This document shows, piece after piece, positions 9,232-14,994 of a stretch of DNA of 14,994 nucleotides. Location: contig JBGPND010000129.1 in assembly GCA_041487355.1 (NCBI GenBank), positions 1 to 14,994 on the forward strand, written 5' to 3'. The notes below the pieces were generated by a model, which saw nothing but the letters and a program-made list of their open reading frames with translations, was not told where the DNA came from and searched no databases. The stretch's first letter is position 1; every line of letters starts with the position of its first letter. Position numbers and translations under genes: made by a program. This DNA is from JAMXLO01 sp041487355. GTDB taxonomy: Bacteria > Pseudomonadota > Alphaproteobacteria > Acetobacterales > Acetobacteraceae.

Positions 9232-9423
9232 GACCCCCCTCTGTCGGGCGACCTGAGAGATTCAAAGCGCTTGGCGCTTCTTACTCCGTCGGTGCGGCGG
9301 GCGGATGTGCTGCCTGCCGGCTTTCCAGAGATCCCTGATCCCGCCGCGGTCCCTGGTACCTGAGCGTTTCCGGGGGCCGGTTGCGCCTTCGGCGACGGAG
9401 CAGGACTCCGCTCTCTCCCGCGC
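9232..9423 (-). promoter_or_regulatory. Tandem glycine riboswitch
   Basis: Read on the minus strand, the 5' aptamer (about 9423 to 9321) contains GGAGAGAGCGGAGTCC, CGCCGAAGGCGCAA, GGAAACGCTCAGGTACC, GGGACCG and ends CTCTGGAAAG. After a linker, the 3' aptamer (about 9300 to 9232) contains CACCGACGGAGTAAG, a GAAGCGC/GCGCTTT stem, GAATCTCTCAGGT and GACAGAGGGGG. These match the conserved core of the two glycine-binding aptamers. It stands directly upstream of gcvT, where glycine binding normally turns the operon on so that excess glycine is broken down. A small hairpin (CCGGC/GCCGG, 9210-9224) lies between the riboswitch and the start codon and may be part of the expression platform; no terminator with a T-run is evident. 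Confidence 0.93.
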
Positions 9424-9704
9424 CGGGTGGCTGGGACGAGCGCAAGATGCCCTACTGGGCGTTAATGCACAATGAAAGATCAGAGCCAGGCCATCAGCAC
9501 TCGGTGGCCGGTCATTGGGATGCCAGATGATAAAGGGAAAGTTACCACGCGCTGCGCTGCGGCGAGGCGCGGTCGATCAGCGCTATCAGGAATGGGCGGC
9601 CCATCGTTTGACGCTCCTCCATTGCGTCACAGGCTTCCGAGCGCCCGCACGTCAACGCTTCCTCAATCGTTTGGCGGCATCGTGACACGCGGAGGTGTGG
9701 CGGG
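9424..9704. other. Intergenic region between divergent gcv operon and methyltransferase gene
   Basis: This 281-bp gap should hold the promoter of the gcv operon (minus strand) and that of the downstream plus-strand genes. Open frames in it are Arg/Ser/Pro-rich readings with no motifs. The part around 9460-9560 is lower in GC, as expected for a promoter. I cannot point to a -35/-10 pair that I would defend. A GGAGG at 9691-9695 serves the gene at 9705. Confidence 0.4.
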
Positions 9705-10610
9705 ATGCTGCTTGACAGCGTGCGCAGGCTGCTCGGATGGCATACGTCGCCGACCGAGGCGCCGTTCGCCGCAATCTCGCCGTCGCTCGCACCGGCGACG
9801 GCGCTCGCCGAGAACGACGATCCGGTGTGGCCAAGTGCGCGCATCGGGATTGCCGAGGCGCTCTGGGGCGAAGGGTTCCTGTTTCCGGGCGGCGCGGCGG
9901 AGACGCTTCGCCTCGCCAAGCCGATCGGATTGTCGGCTGCGTCGAGCCTGCTGCTGCTTGGCGCCGGCAGCGGTGGGCCGCCTCGCAGCATCGCCACCAA
10001 CCTCGGTGTCTGGGTCAGCGGCTTCGAGGCCAATCCCCGGCTGGCGACACTGGCGAACGAGCGCAGCGTCCGCGCCGGGCTTGGGCGGCGGGCTCAGGTC
10101 GAGACCTGGGATCCGCTCGCGCCGAAATTCCCGCTGCACTATTACCACCACGGCATGGCGCTGGAGCCCTTGCACGGCGCCAAGCCCGAGCCGACCCTGG
10201 CCGCGATGTCGCTCGCGCTGAAGCCTGGCGGGCAGCTCGTGCTGGTGGAACTCGTGGCGGACCTGAAGCTCGATGCGGACGATCCGATGGTTGCCGCCTG
10301 GGCGCGTCTCGATCACCGCCCCCCCGACGTTCCGAGCGAGCTGGCGGTCACCAGGATTCTGCGGCAGCTTGGCTTCGACGTGAGGATCGTCGAGGACGTC
10401 TCCCGCCGTCACATGCAGCACTCGGTAGCGGGGTGGCTCACGGCGGTCCGGGCGATGGAGGACACGCGGCCGACGCTGCATCATCTGGCACTGGTGGTGC
10501 GCGAGGCGGAGCTGTGGCTGGCGCGCTTCCGCCTGATGCGGGCCGGCAGGCTGCGCCTGGTGCGCTGGCACGCGATCGCGCGTGGCGGGATCGAGCTGCC
10601 GCCGGGTTGA
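9705..10610 (+). CDS. SAM-dependent methyltransferase-like protein
   Basis: The substrate is unknown. The 301-residue protein shows a class I methyltransferase layout. Motif I, LLLLGAGSGGP, lies at 82-92; the acidic end of strand 2 is Glu108 in VSGFEANP; a later segment SLALKPGGQLVLVELV matches the strand-5 region with its LKPGG turn. A C-terminal part with RQLGFDVRIVEDVS resembles the substrate-side region of small-molecule and lipid N-methyltransferases. The N-terminal 60 residues contain NDDPVWPSARIGIAEALWGEGFLFPGG, which I cannot place but which looks conserved in character. The start ATG has GGAGG 9 bases upstream. Strand 4 carries HHGMALEPLHG where catalytic residues often lie. It precedes rpmJ by 50 bp; whether they share a transcript is unclear. 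Confidence 0.7.
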   Translation: MLLDSVRRLLGWHTSPTEAPFAAISPSLAPATALAENDDPVWPSARIGIAEALWGEGFLFPGGAAETLRLAKPIGLSAASSLLLLGAGSGGPPRSIATNLGVWVSGFEANPRLATLANERSVRAGLGRRAQVETWDPLAPKFPLHYYHHGMALEPLHGAKPEPTLAAMSLALKPGGQLVLVELVADLKLDADDPMVAAWARLDHRPPDVPSELAVTRILRQLGFDVRIVEDVSRRHMQHSVAGWLTAVRAMEDTRPTLHHLALVVREAELWLARFRLMRAGRLRLVRWHAIARGGIELPPG

Positions 10611-10660
10611 CAGGTGCGCCTGCGGCCCGTATCCAGCGCCGCTCTTCACGAGGCGCCGCC

Positions 10661-10786
10661 ATGAGAGTTCGCAACAGCCTGAAGGCCGCGAAGACCCGAG
10701 ACAAGAACTGCCGCGTGGTGCGCCGGCGCGGGCGCGTCTACGTGATCAACAAGAAGAACCCAAGGATGAAGGCCCGCCAGGGCTGA
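10661..10786 (+). CDS. rpmJ: 50S ribosomal protein L36
   Basis: This is the smallest large-subunit ribosomal protein, binding 23S rRNA. The 41-residue product MRVRNSLKAAKTRDKNCR... ending in NPRMKARQG is highly basic and matches the alphaproteobacterial L36 form. It has a single cysteine (Cys17) and lacks the CxxC...CxxxxH zinc ribbon of the other L36 paralogue, so it is the zinc-independent type. A GAGG lies about 8-10 bases before the ATG. As usual in alphaproteobacteria, the gene stands outside the large ribosomal operons. Confidence 0.97.
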   Translation: MRVRNSLKAAKTRDKNCRVVRRRGRVYVINKKNPRMKARQG

Positions 10787-10883
10787 GAGGCCGCCGGCCG
10801 CGCGGCGTTCGCGCCACTTCCTGCACCGCGGGATGCCGTCTATTGTCGCGGCTGACACCCAGCCGCAGCAAGGTCATCGCCGC

Positions 10884-11852
10884 ATGATCCCGCCCAAGGA
10901 CCAGCTCGTCATCTGCTTCGCGCACGCTGCGTATCAGATGAAGGCCTGCTTCGATGCGCTGAACACGGGCATCGCCAGCTTCGAGCTGCGCGAGCGCGAC
11001 GAGTTTGAACGCCGTGCGCATGAAGCCGATGTGATCGTCGTTTCCGGCATGTGGCACAACGGGCTGATCCCGTTGGCGACGGAATTGCGCTTCATCCAGT
11101 CGATCGGCTCGGGCACCGACCAGTTCGACAAGGCGCAGCTCGCCGCGCGCGGCGTGCGCCTGGCGAGCGCAGCCGGGGTGAATGCGCGTGCTGTTTCGGA
11201 GCATGCGATCTCGCTCATTCTGGCCCTGGCACGGCGGCTGCCGGAGGCGCGCGACAACCAGGCACGGCGTTTCTGGCGCGGCATGATCGGCGATCTGTCG
11301 CAGCGCGAGGACGAGCTGACCGGCAAGACAATGCTGATCATCGGGCTGGGGCGCATCGGCGGGCGGCTGGCGCAGCTCGCCAAGGCGTTCGACATGAACG
11401 TGGTCGGCTTCCGCCGCGATCCTGCCGCCGGACGGGGTGCGGCGGATTCCGTTCATACGCTGGCCGAGCTACCGGCGTTCCTGCCGAAAGCCGACTTCGT
11501 CGTTCTCACCTGTCCGCTGGTGCCGGAGACCGAGGGCGTGATCGACGCCAGGGCGCTGGGGCTGATGCAGCGTTCTGCGTATCTGATCAATGTCGGCCGC
11601 GGGCCCTGTGTGGTCGAGTCCGCGCTGATCGAGGCGCTGCGGGCGGGCCGCATCGCCGGCGCCGCACTCGATTGCACCGACCCGGAGCCGCCCGAGGAGT
11701 TTTCCCCGTTCTGGACCATGCCGAACGTGTTCATCACGCCGCACACCGGCGGCGAGACACGTAAATACGAAGCGAACGTCATCGAGATCCTGATGGAGAA
11801 CCTCGATCGCCTGTGGCGCGGCGAGACGACGTTGCGCAACCAGGTCGTGTGA
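10884..11852 (+). CDS. D-2-hydroxyacid dehydrogenase (NAD(P)-dependent)
   Basis: This enzyme reversibly reduces a 2-oxoacid such as glyoxylate, hydroxypyruvate or phenylpyruvate to the D-2-hydroxyacid; the exact substrate is not readable from the sequence. The 322-residue protein has a Rossmann coenzyme motif, GLGRIG, at 154-159 and the catalytic triad Arg239 (NVGRG), Glu268 (DPEPPE) and His287 (TPHTGG). The early IGSGTDQFD (73-82) is the usual substrate-loop strand. About 18 residues after GLGRIG, the end of strand 2 reads FRRDP; the basic residues there hint at NADPH use, which is an inference. I chose the ATG at 10884, where homology begins, with a weak AAGG upstream; an in-frame ATG at 10833 would add 17 unlikely residues. 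It is followed 44 bp later by the GlcD-type oxidase on the same strand, so they may be co-transcribed. Confidence 0.88.
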   Translation: MIPPKDQLVICFAHAAYQMKACFDALNTGIASFELRERDEFERRAHEADVIVVSGMWHNGLIPLATELRFIQSIGSGTDQFDKAQLAARGVRLASAAGVNARAVSEHAISLILALARRLPEARDNQARRFWRGMIGDLSQREDELTGKTMLIIGLGRIGGRLAQLAKAFDMNVVGFRRDPAAGRGAADSVHTLAELPAFLPKADFVVLTCPLVPETEGVIDARALGLMQRSAYLINVGRGPCVVESALIEALRAGRIAGAALDCTDPEPPEEFSPFWTMPNVFITPHTGGETRKYEANVIEILMENLDRLWRGETTLRNQVV

Positions 11853-11896
11853 ATGGCAGGCTTGCCCTGAACCCGGGCCGGGGCCATTTTCCTGCC

Positions 11897-13324
11897 ATGA
11901 TCAGGCAACCCGAACCGAAGGCCGACGTGCTGGCGCGCCGCGACGCCATCGTCGCCGGTCTGCGTGCGCTGCTGCCGGCGGATGCCGTGATTGCCGAGCC
12001 GCTCCTGCTCAAGCCGTACGAAACCGACGGGTTGGCCGCCTACCGCCAGCCGCCGCTTGTCGTCGTGTTGCCCGAGACGACGGAGCAGGTCGCCGCAGTG
12101 ATGCGGTTCTGCCATCAGGAGGGTGTGCGCGTGGTGCCGCGCGGTGCCGGCACGTCGCTGTCCGGTGGCGCGTTGCCGATGGCAGACGCGGTGGTGGTCG
12201 GGCTGATGCGGATGAACCGCATCCTCGACATCGACTACGCTGACCGCTGCGCCACCGTGCAGGCCGGCGTCACCAACATCGGCATCACCACTGCGGTGCA
12301 GGGCAGGGGGTTCTTCTACGCGCCTGACCCGTCGAGCCAGCTCGCCTGCATGATTGGCGGCAACGTCAACATGAACTCCGGCGGCGCGCATTGCCTGAAA
12401 TACGGCGTCACCGCCAACAACCTGCTCGGCCTGAAGATCGTCACGGTGGAGGGCGAGGTTCTCGCCATCGGCGGCGCGCATCTCGACGCGGCCGGCTACG
12501 ACTGGCTGGGCCTGCTCACCGGCAGCGAGGGCCAGCTTGCCGTGGTCACCGAGGTGACGGTGCGCATCCTGCGCTCACCCGAGGGCGCGCGCGCCATGCT
12601 CGCCGCGTTCCGTTCCAACGAGATTGCTGGCGCGTGCGTCGATTCCATCATCTCGTCCGGCATCATTCCGGTGGCGCTGGAATTCATGGACCGTCCCGCG
12701 ATCCATGCGTGCGAGGCGTTCGCGCATGCGGGATATCCGCTGGACGCCGAGGCGATGCTGATCATCGAAGTGGAAGGCAGCCCGGCGGAGCAGGACGATC
12801 TGCTGTCGCGCATCCGCGCGATCTGCGAGAGGCACGATCCGATCAGCCTGAAAATATCCCAATCGGCGGAGGAATCGCTGGCGATCTGGAAGGGCCGCAA
12901 GGGCGCATTCGGCGCGATCGGCCGGATCAGCCCGGATTATCTCTGCATGGACGGGGTCATCCCCACCTCGCGGCTGCCCGACGTGCTGCGCCGCATCGGC
13001 GAGATGAGCGAGAGCTACGGCCTGAAGGTCGCCAACATCTTCCACGCCGGTGACGGCAACCTGCATCCGCTGATCATGTTCGACGCCAACGACGCCGAGA
13101 GCTTCCGCAAGGCGGAAATCTTCGGTGCCGACATCCTGAAGCTTTGCGTCGAGGTCGGCGGCTGCCTCACCGGCGAACACGGCGTGGGCGTGGAGAAGCG
13201 CGAGCTGATGGTGGTGCAGTTCACCACGCAGGAGCTGGACCAGCAGCGCCGCATCAAGTCGGCCTTCGACCCCGGCTGGCTGCTCAATGCGAACAAGGTG
13301 TTCCCGCTTTCGGCTGCTGTCTAG
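11897..13324 (+). CDS. FAD-linked oxidase, GlcD family (glycolate oxidase/D-lactate dehydrogenase type)
   Basis: This flavoenzyme oxidises a D-2-hydroxyacid to the 2-oxoacid. The 475-residue protein has an N-terminal PCMH-type FAD-binding domain from about 52 to 228, with PRGAGTSLSGG (81-91) and the DPSSQLACMIGGNVNMNSGG block (144-163). The C-terminal FAD-oxidase domain has HAGDGNLHP (383-391) and GGCLTGEHGVGVEKR (421-435), both typical of GlcD, DLD and D-2-hydroxyglutarate dehydrogenase. Its resemblance is closest to GlcD (E. coli 499 residues). The start ATG at 11897 is where homology begins; a longer frame to 11813 overlaps the previous gene. GlcE and GlcF, its usual partners, are not next to it: the downstream region is a repeat-rich gap. 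It could therefore act alone as a D-lactate-type dehydrogenase or work with partners elsewhere. Confidence 0.9.
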   Translation: MIRQPEPKADVLARRDAIVAGLRALLPADAVIAEPLLLKPYETDGLAAYRQPPLVVVLPETTEQVAAVMRFCHQEGVRVVPRGAGTSLSGGALPMADAVVVGLMRMNRILDIDYADRCATVQAGVTNIGITTAVQGRGFFYAPDPSSQLACMIGGNVNMNSGGAHCLKYGVTANNLLGLKIVTVEGEVLAIGGAHLDAAGYDWLGLLTGSEGQLAVVTEVTVRILRSPEGARAMLAAFRSNEIAGACVDSIISSGIIPVALEFMDRPAIHACEAFAHAGYPLDAEAMLIIEVEGSPAEQDDLLSRIRAICERHDPISLKISQSAEESLAIWKGRKGAFGAIGRISPDYLCMDGVIPTSRLPDVLRRIGEMSESYGLKVANIFHAGDGNLHPLIMFDANDAESFRKAEIFGADILKLCVEVGGCLTGEHGVGVEKRELMVVQFTTQELDQQRRIKSAFDPGWLLNANKVFPLSAAV

Positions 13325-13353
13325 CGAGGCAGTCCCTTTCGCGCAGGCACGAA

Positions 13354-13441
13354 TGATGGGTATCGCTGCGCTCAACCCATCCTACGGGCTGCGGCGTTGC
13401 GGCATAGGCGTAGGATGGGTTGAGCGCAGCGATACCCATCA
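13354..13441. repeat. Perfect 33-bp inverted repeat with 22-base loop (dispersed REP-like element)
   Basis: The left arm at 13354-13386 begins TGATGGGTATCGCTGCGCTC and continues to CATCCTACG; the right arm at 13409-13441 is its exact reverse complement. The sequence GGATGGGTTGAGCGCAGCG with its reverse complement is familiar from memory as a repeat dispersed in many proteobacterial genomes, often in stem-loop form. It directly follows the GlcD-type gene and could also act as a 3' stem for its transcript. Confidence 0.85.
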
Positions 13442-13579
13442 CGACTGGCGACGCTCGCTCGCGTTTCGGGTCACCCTGAACCCGCTACAGATTACCGGCA
13501 TACGCTTTAGCCTCTAACCCATTGGTTCAGACTAAATGGTTAAGGGCGTTCCCTATTCGCTGAGGCGGTACACGCAAAC

Positions 13580-13702
13580 ATGAACGATCTGTTGGCGCCG
13601 GCGGATGAGGCGGGGATCGCCGCCGCGATGGCCAAACAGAGCGGCATCAGCGCCAGTTCGGTGCAGCGCATCATCCCCTCCGCCACGGCCCCTTTCCGGT
13701 GA
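13580..13702 (+). pseudogene. Possible IS630-type transposase helix-turn-helix scrap
   Basis: A 40-residue frame starting at ATG 13580 contains AKQSGISASSVQRI, which resembles the second helix-turn-helix of IS630-family transposases (pattern GISxSSVQRIW). The resemblance stops after VQRI: the expected Trp and following HGLxPH are absent, and the frame ends in PSATAPFR. The upstream 13 residues do not match. No strong Shine-Dalgarno is visible. It ends one base before the stop of the convergent dehydrogenase gene. It may be a short remnant, a small genuine protein, or chance. Confidence 0.3.
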
Positions 13703-14662
13703 TCAGTAGCCGGCGGCGCGGTCCACCACCTCCTTGAGCGGGCGTCCGTCGAGGAAGCGCCCCAGATTCTCCACGAACAGCCGCGCGACGATCGTGTCGC
13801 GCCGCGGATGCCCGCCGCCGATATGCGGGAGCACGATGATCCCCTCCGTCGTCCAGAACCGATGCTCTGCCGGCAGCGGCTCCTGCCGGAACACGTCGAG
13901 CACCGCGCCGGCGATGCGCTTCGATTGCACCGCTTCGATCAGGTCGGCATCGGCGATCAGATGGCCGCGGCCGAAGTTCAACAGCCACGCGCCGGGCTTC
14001 ATCTGCCCGAGACGCTGCGCGTTGATGAAATTCTCGGTTTCCGGTGTCGCCGGCAGCAGCAGCAGGACGAAATCGGCCTGTCCCAGCACCTCCGCCGTGC
14101 GCTCGGGAGGCAGCACCGCCGCGAGCCCCGGCAGCTTCGCGCCGCCCCGCCTGGTGCCGATCACCCGCATCCCCAGCGCGGTGGCGAGGCGCGCCACCTC
14201 CTGGCCGACGGCGCCCAGGCCCAGAATGCCGAGCGTCTTGCCGTTCAACGGCGTTGCGACGCGGCGGGTCCATTGCCGTCGCTTCTGGTCCTCCACGATC
14301 GCGGCATAGGGCTTGGTCAGGTGGAACAGGGCGCCAAGGATGTTCTCCGGCATCGACTCGCGGTGCGTGCCGCGCGCGCAGGTGAGCGTCAGGTCGCGTG
14401 GCAGGTCGGGCAACGCCAGCCAGCCCTCGACGCCCGCGGTCAGTGCCTGCACCCAGCGCAGCTTCGGCATCTGCGGCAGCAGGCCGGGCGGGGCGCCCCA
14501 GGCGAGCAACGCCTTGGTATCCGCGCGCTGCGCCTGCGACGGCGTGTCCTTGCGCGTCAGAGCCTCGACTGCGACGCGTTGGGCGAGGCCGGCCGCAGCG
14601 ATCGCTTCGACATAGGGCGCGGGTGCATCGGTCCAGAGCAGTATGCGGGGCAGGTTTGGCAT
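13703..14662 (-). CDS. D-2-hydroxyacid dehydrogenase (GhrA/hydroxypyruvate reductase-like)
   Basis: This second member of the D-2-hydroxyacid dehydrogenase superfamily in the window is clearly not a recent copy of the first. The 319-residue protein has the coenzyme motif GLGAVG at 148-153, followed by GMRVIGTRR with a basic pair where NADPH-binding members carry it. Catalytic Arg232 is in NFGRG, Glu261 in VFRQEPLP and His280 in LPHIGGG. RQEPLPAEHRFW and PHIGGGHP are typical of glyoxylate/hydroxypyruvate reductase-like members, so reduction of glyoxylate or hydroxypyruvate is plausible, but the substrate is not proven. The ATG at 14662 has AGGA about 8 bases upstream. It is transcribed towards the repeat-rich gap; the partial gene upstream runs on the same strand and ends 83 bp before it. 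Confidence 0.88.
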   Translation of the reverse strand: MPNLPRILLWTDAPAPYVEAIAAAGLAQRVAVEALTRKDTPSQAQRADTKALLAWGAPPGLLPQMPKLRWVQALTAGVEGWLALPDLPRDLTLTCARGTHRESMPENILGALFHLTKPYAAIVEDQKRRQWTRRVATPLNGKTLGILGLGAVGQEVARLATALGMRVIGTRRGGAKLPGLAAVLPPERTAEVLGQADFVLLLLPATPETENFINAQRLGQMKPGAWLLNFGRGHLIADADLIEAVQSKRIAGAVLDVFRQEPLPAEHRFWTTEGIIVLPHIGGGHPRRDTIVARLFVENLGRFLDGRPLKEVVDRAAGY

Positions 14663-14745
14663 GGGGGCAATCCTGTTGTGTTGCCCCCAGCGTAACGAGG
14701 CAGCGGCGGGAGGGCTATGGCGGGTGCTGCGCTAAATCCAGCCAA

Positions 14746-14994
14746 TCAGCCGGCGCCGGTTGCCTCGGTTCCACCCGTGCGCAGAAATTGCTGCGCCGCC
14801 TCCGGGTCGATCAGCGCGTGAAGCTCGAATTGCACCGGGATGATGTCCGCCCATTCGTTCAACCGCCGGTGCAACGCTTCGTTCGACGGCACATCGAACA
14901 ATACCACCGCACCACGCCCCACCCTGGCGTAGACGGAGCGGACCTCGCCGGCGGCCTGCAGCGGTCTGATCCACTCCCAGTACCGCTGCCTTGA
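14746..14994 (-). CDS. Partial: muconolactone isomerase-like small protein (5' end beyond window)
   Basis: The frame is open from the window edge to a TGA at 14746-14748 and gives 82 residues. The sequence WEWIRPLQAAGEVRSVYARV, then GAVVLFDVPSNEALHRRLNEW and IIPVQFELHALIDPE, has the strand-helix pattern of small dimeric alpha/beta-barrel proteins of the muconolactone delta-isomerase-like group: a Gly-rich turn, a V(L/I)FDVxSNEELH strand-helix, and a PxxFELxPLID tail. The N-terminal strand lies outside the window. From memory, members of this group are mostly uncharacterised, so ring isomerisation should not be assumed. Its codon use agrees with the neighbourhood. The frame has no ATG inside the window, so the start is unknown. 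Confidence 0.65.
   Translation of the reverse strand, partial: SRQRYWEWIRPLQAAGEVRSVYARVGRGAVVLFDVPSNEALHRRLNEWADIIPVQFELHALIDPEAAQQFLRTGGTEATGAG

Larger units (their letters stand above)
13325..13702. other. 378-bp gene-poor gap with repeats and a possible transposase scrap
   Basis: After the oxidase stop this gap holds a perfect 33-bp inverted repeat (listed separately), an AT-richer portion around 13480-13560 with an imperfect small inverted repeat (TAACCCATT at 13515-13523 against AATGGTTAA at 13535-13543), and a 40-codon frame at 13580. Frames crossing the long repeat give peptides such as GWVERSDTHH, a well-known spurious translation of this repeat type. Confidence 0.6.

Noticed and set aside
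9472..10221. Plus-strand frame starting in the intergenic region and overlapping the methyltransferase gene
   Set aside because: The translation becomes Arg/Ser/Pro-rich in a shifted frame of the methyltransferase gene; no signal or motif is present.
13287..13517. Plus-strand frame over the long inverted repeat containing GWVERSDTHH
   Set aside because: This peptide arises from translating the dispersed repeat itself and is a common false gene call.

Overview
The window is GC-rich, gene-dense bacterial chromosome. It most resembles an alphaproteobacterium of the Rhodospirillales/Acetobacteraceae kind. That placement is an inference from the high-GC codon use, a zinc-free 41-residue ribosomal protein L36 of alphaproteobacterial type, the gcvT-gcvH-gcvP order behind a glycine riboswitch, and the general style of the proteins. 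No rRNA, tRNA, CRISPR array, intact insertion sequence or prophage gene is visible.

Layout. Positions 1-157 are comparatively AT-rich with no recognisable gene. Positions 158-2693 are on the minus strand: the severed C-terminal tail of an AbgB-like M20 amidohydrolase, tag (3-methyladenine DNA glycosylase I), an orphan family-5 peptide-type substrate-binding protein, and a 52-residue lipoprotein. Positions 2894-4594 are on the plus strand: pyridoxal kinase, a Nudix hydrolase starting on the base after the kinase stop codon, and a small exported protein. Positions 4595-4779 hold a strong hairpin and a nested inverted repeat between convergent genes. Positions 4780-9423 are the minus-strand glycine cleavage operon gcvT-gcvH-gcvP behind a tandem glycine riboswitch. 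Positions 9705-13324 are on the plus strand: a methyltransferase-like protein, rpmJ, a D-2-hydroxyacid dehydrogenase and a GlcD-type FAD oxidase. Positions 13325-13702 contain a perfect 33-bp inverted repeat of dispersed-repeat type and a possible transposase scrap. A second D-2-hydroxyacid dehydrogenase and the 3' part of a muconolactone-isomerase-like gene, both minus strand, close the window.

How the genes may work together. There is a loose C2 theme: GlcD-type oxidation of a 2-hydroxyacid such as glycolate, two D-2-hydroxyacid dehydrogenases of the glyoxylate/hydroxypyruvate reductase superfamily, and glycine cleavage, whose P protein needs the pyridoxal phosphate that pyridoxal kinase helps supply. 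The genes are not one operon, so this link is an inference. The left edge looks like a decayed uptake-and-hydrolysis locus: a binding protein without visible permease genes and the tail of a hydrolase. I see no convincing new defence or mobile system; the most interesting items are gene remnants, repeats and the details of the riboswitch.
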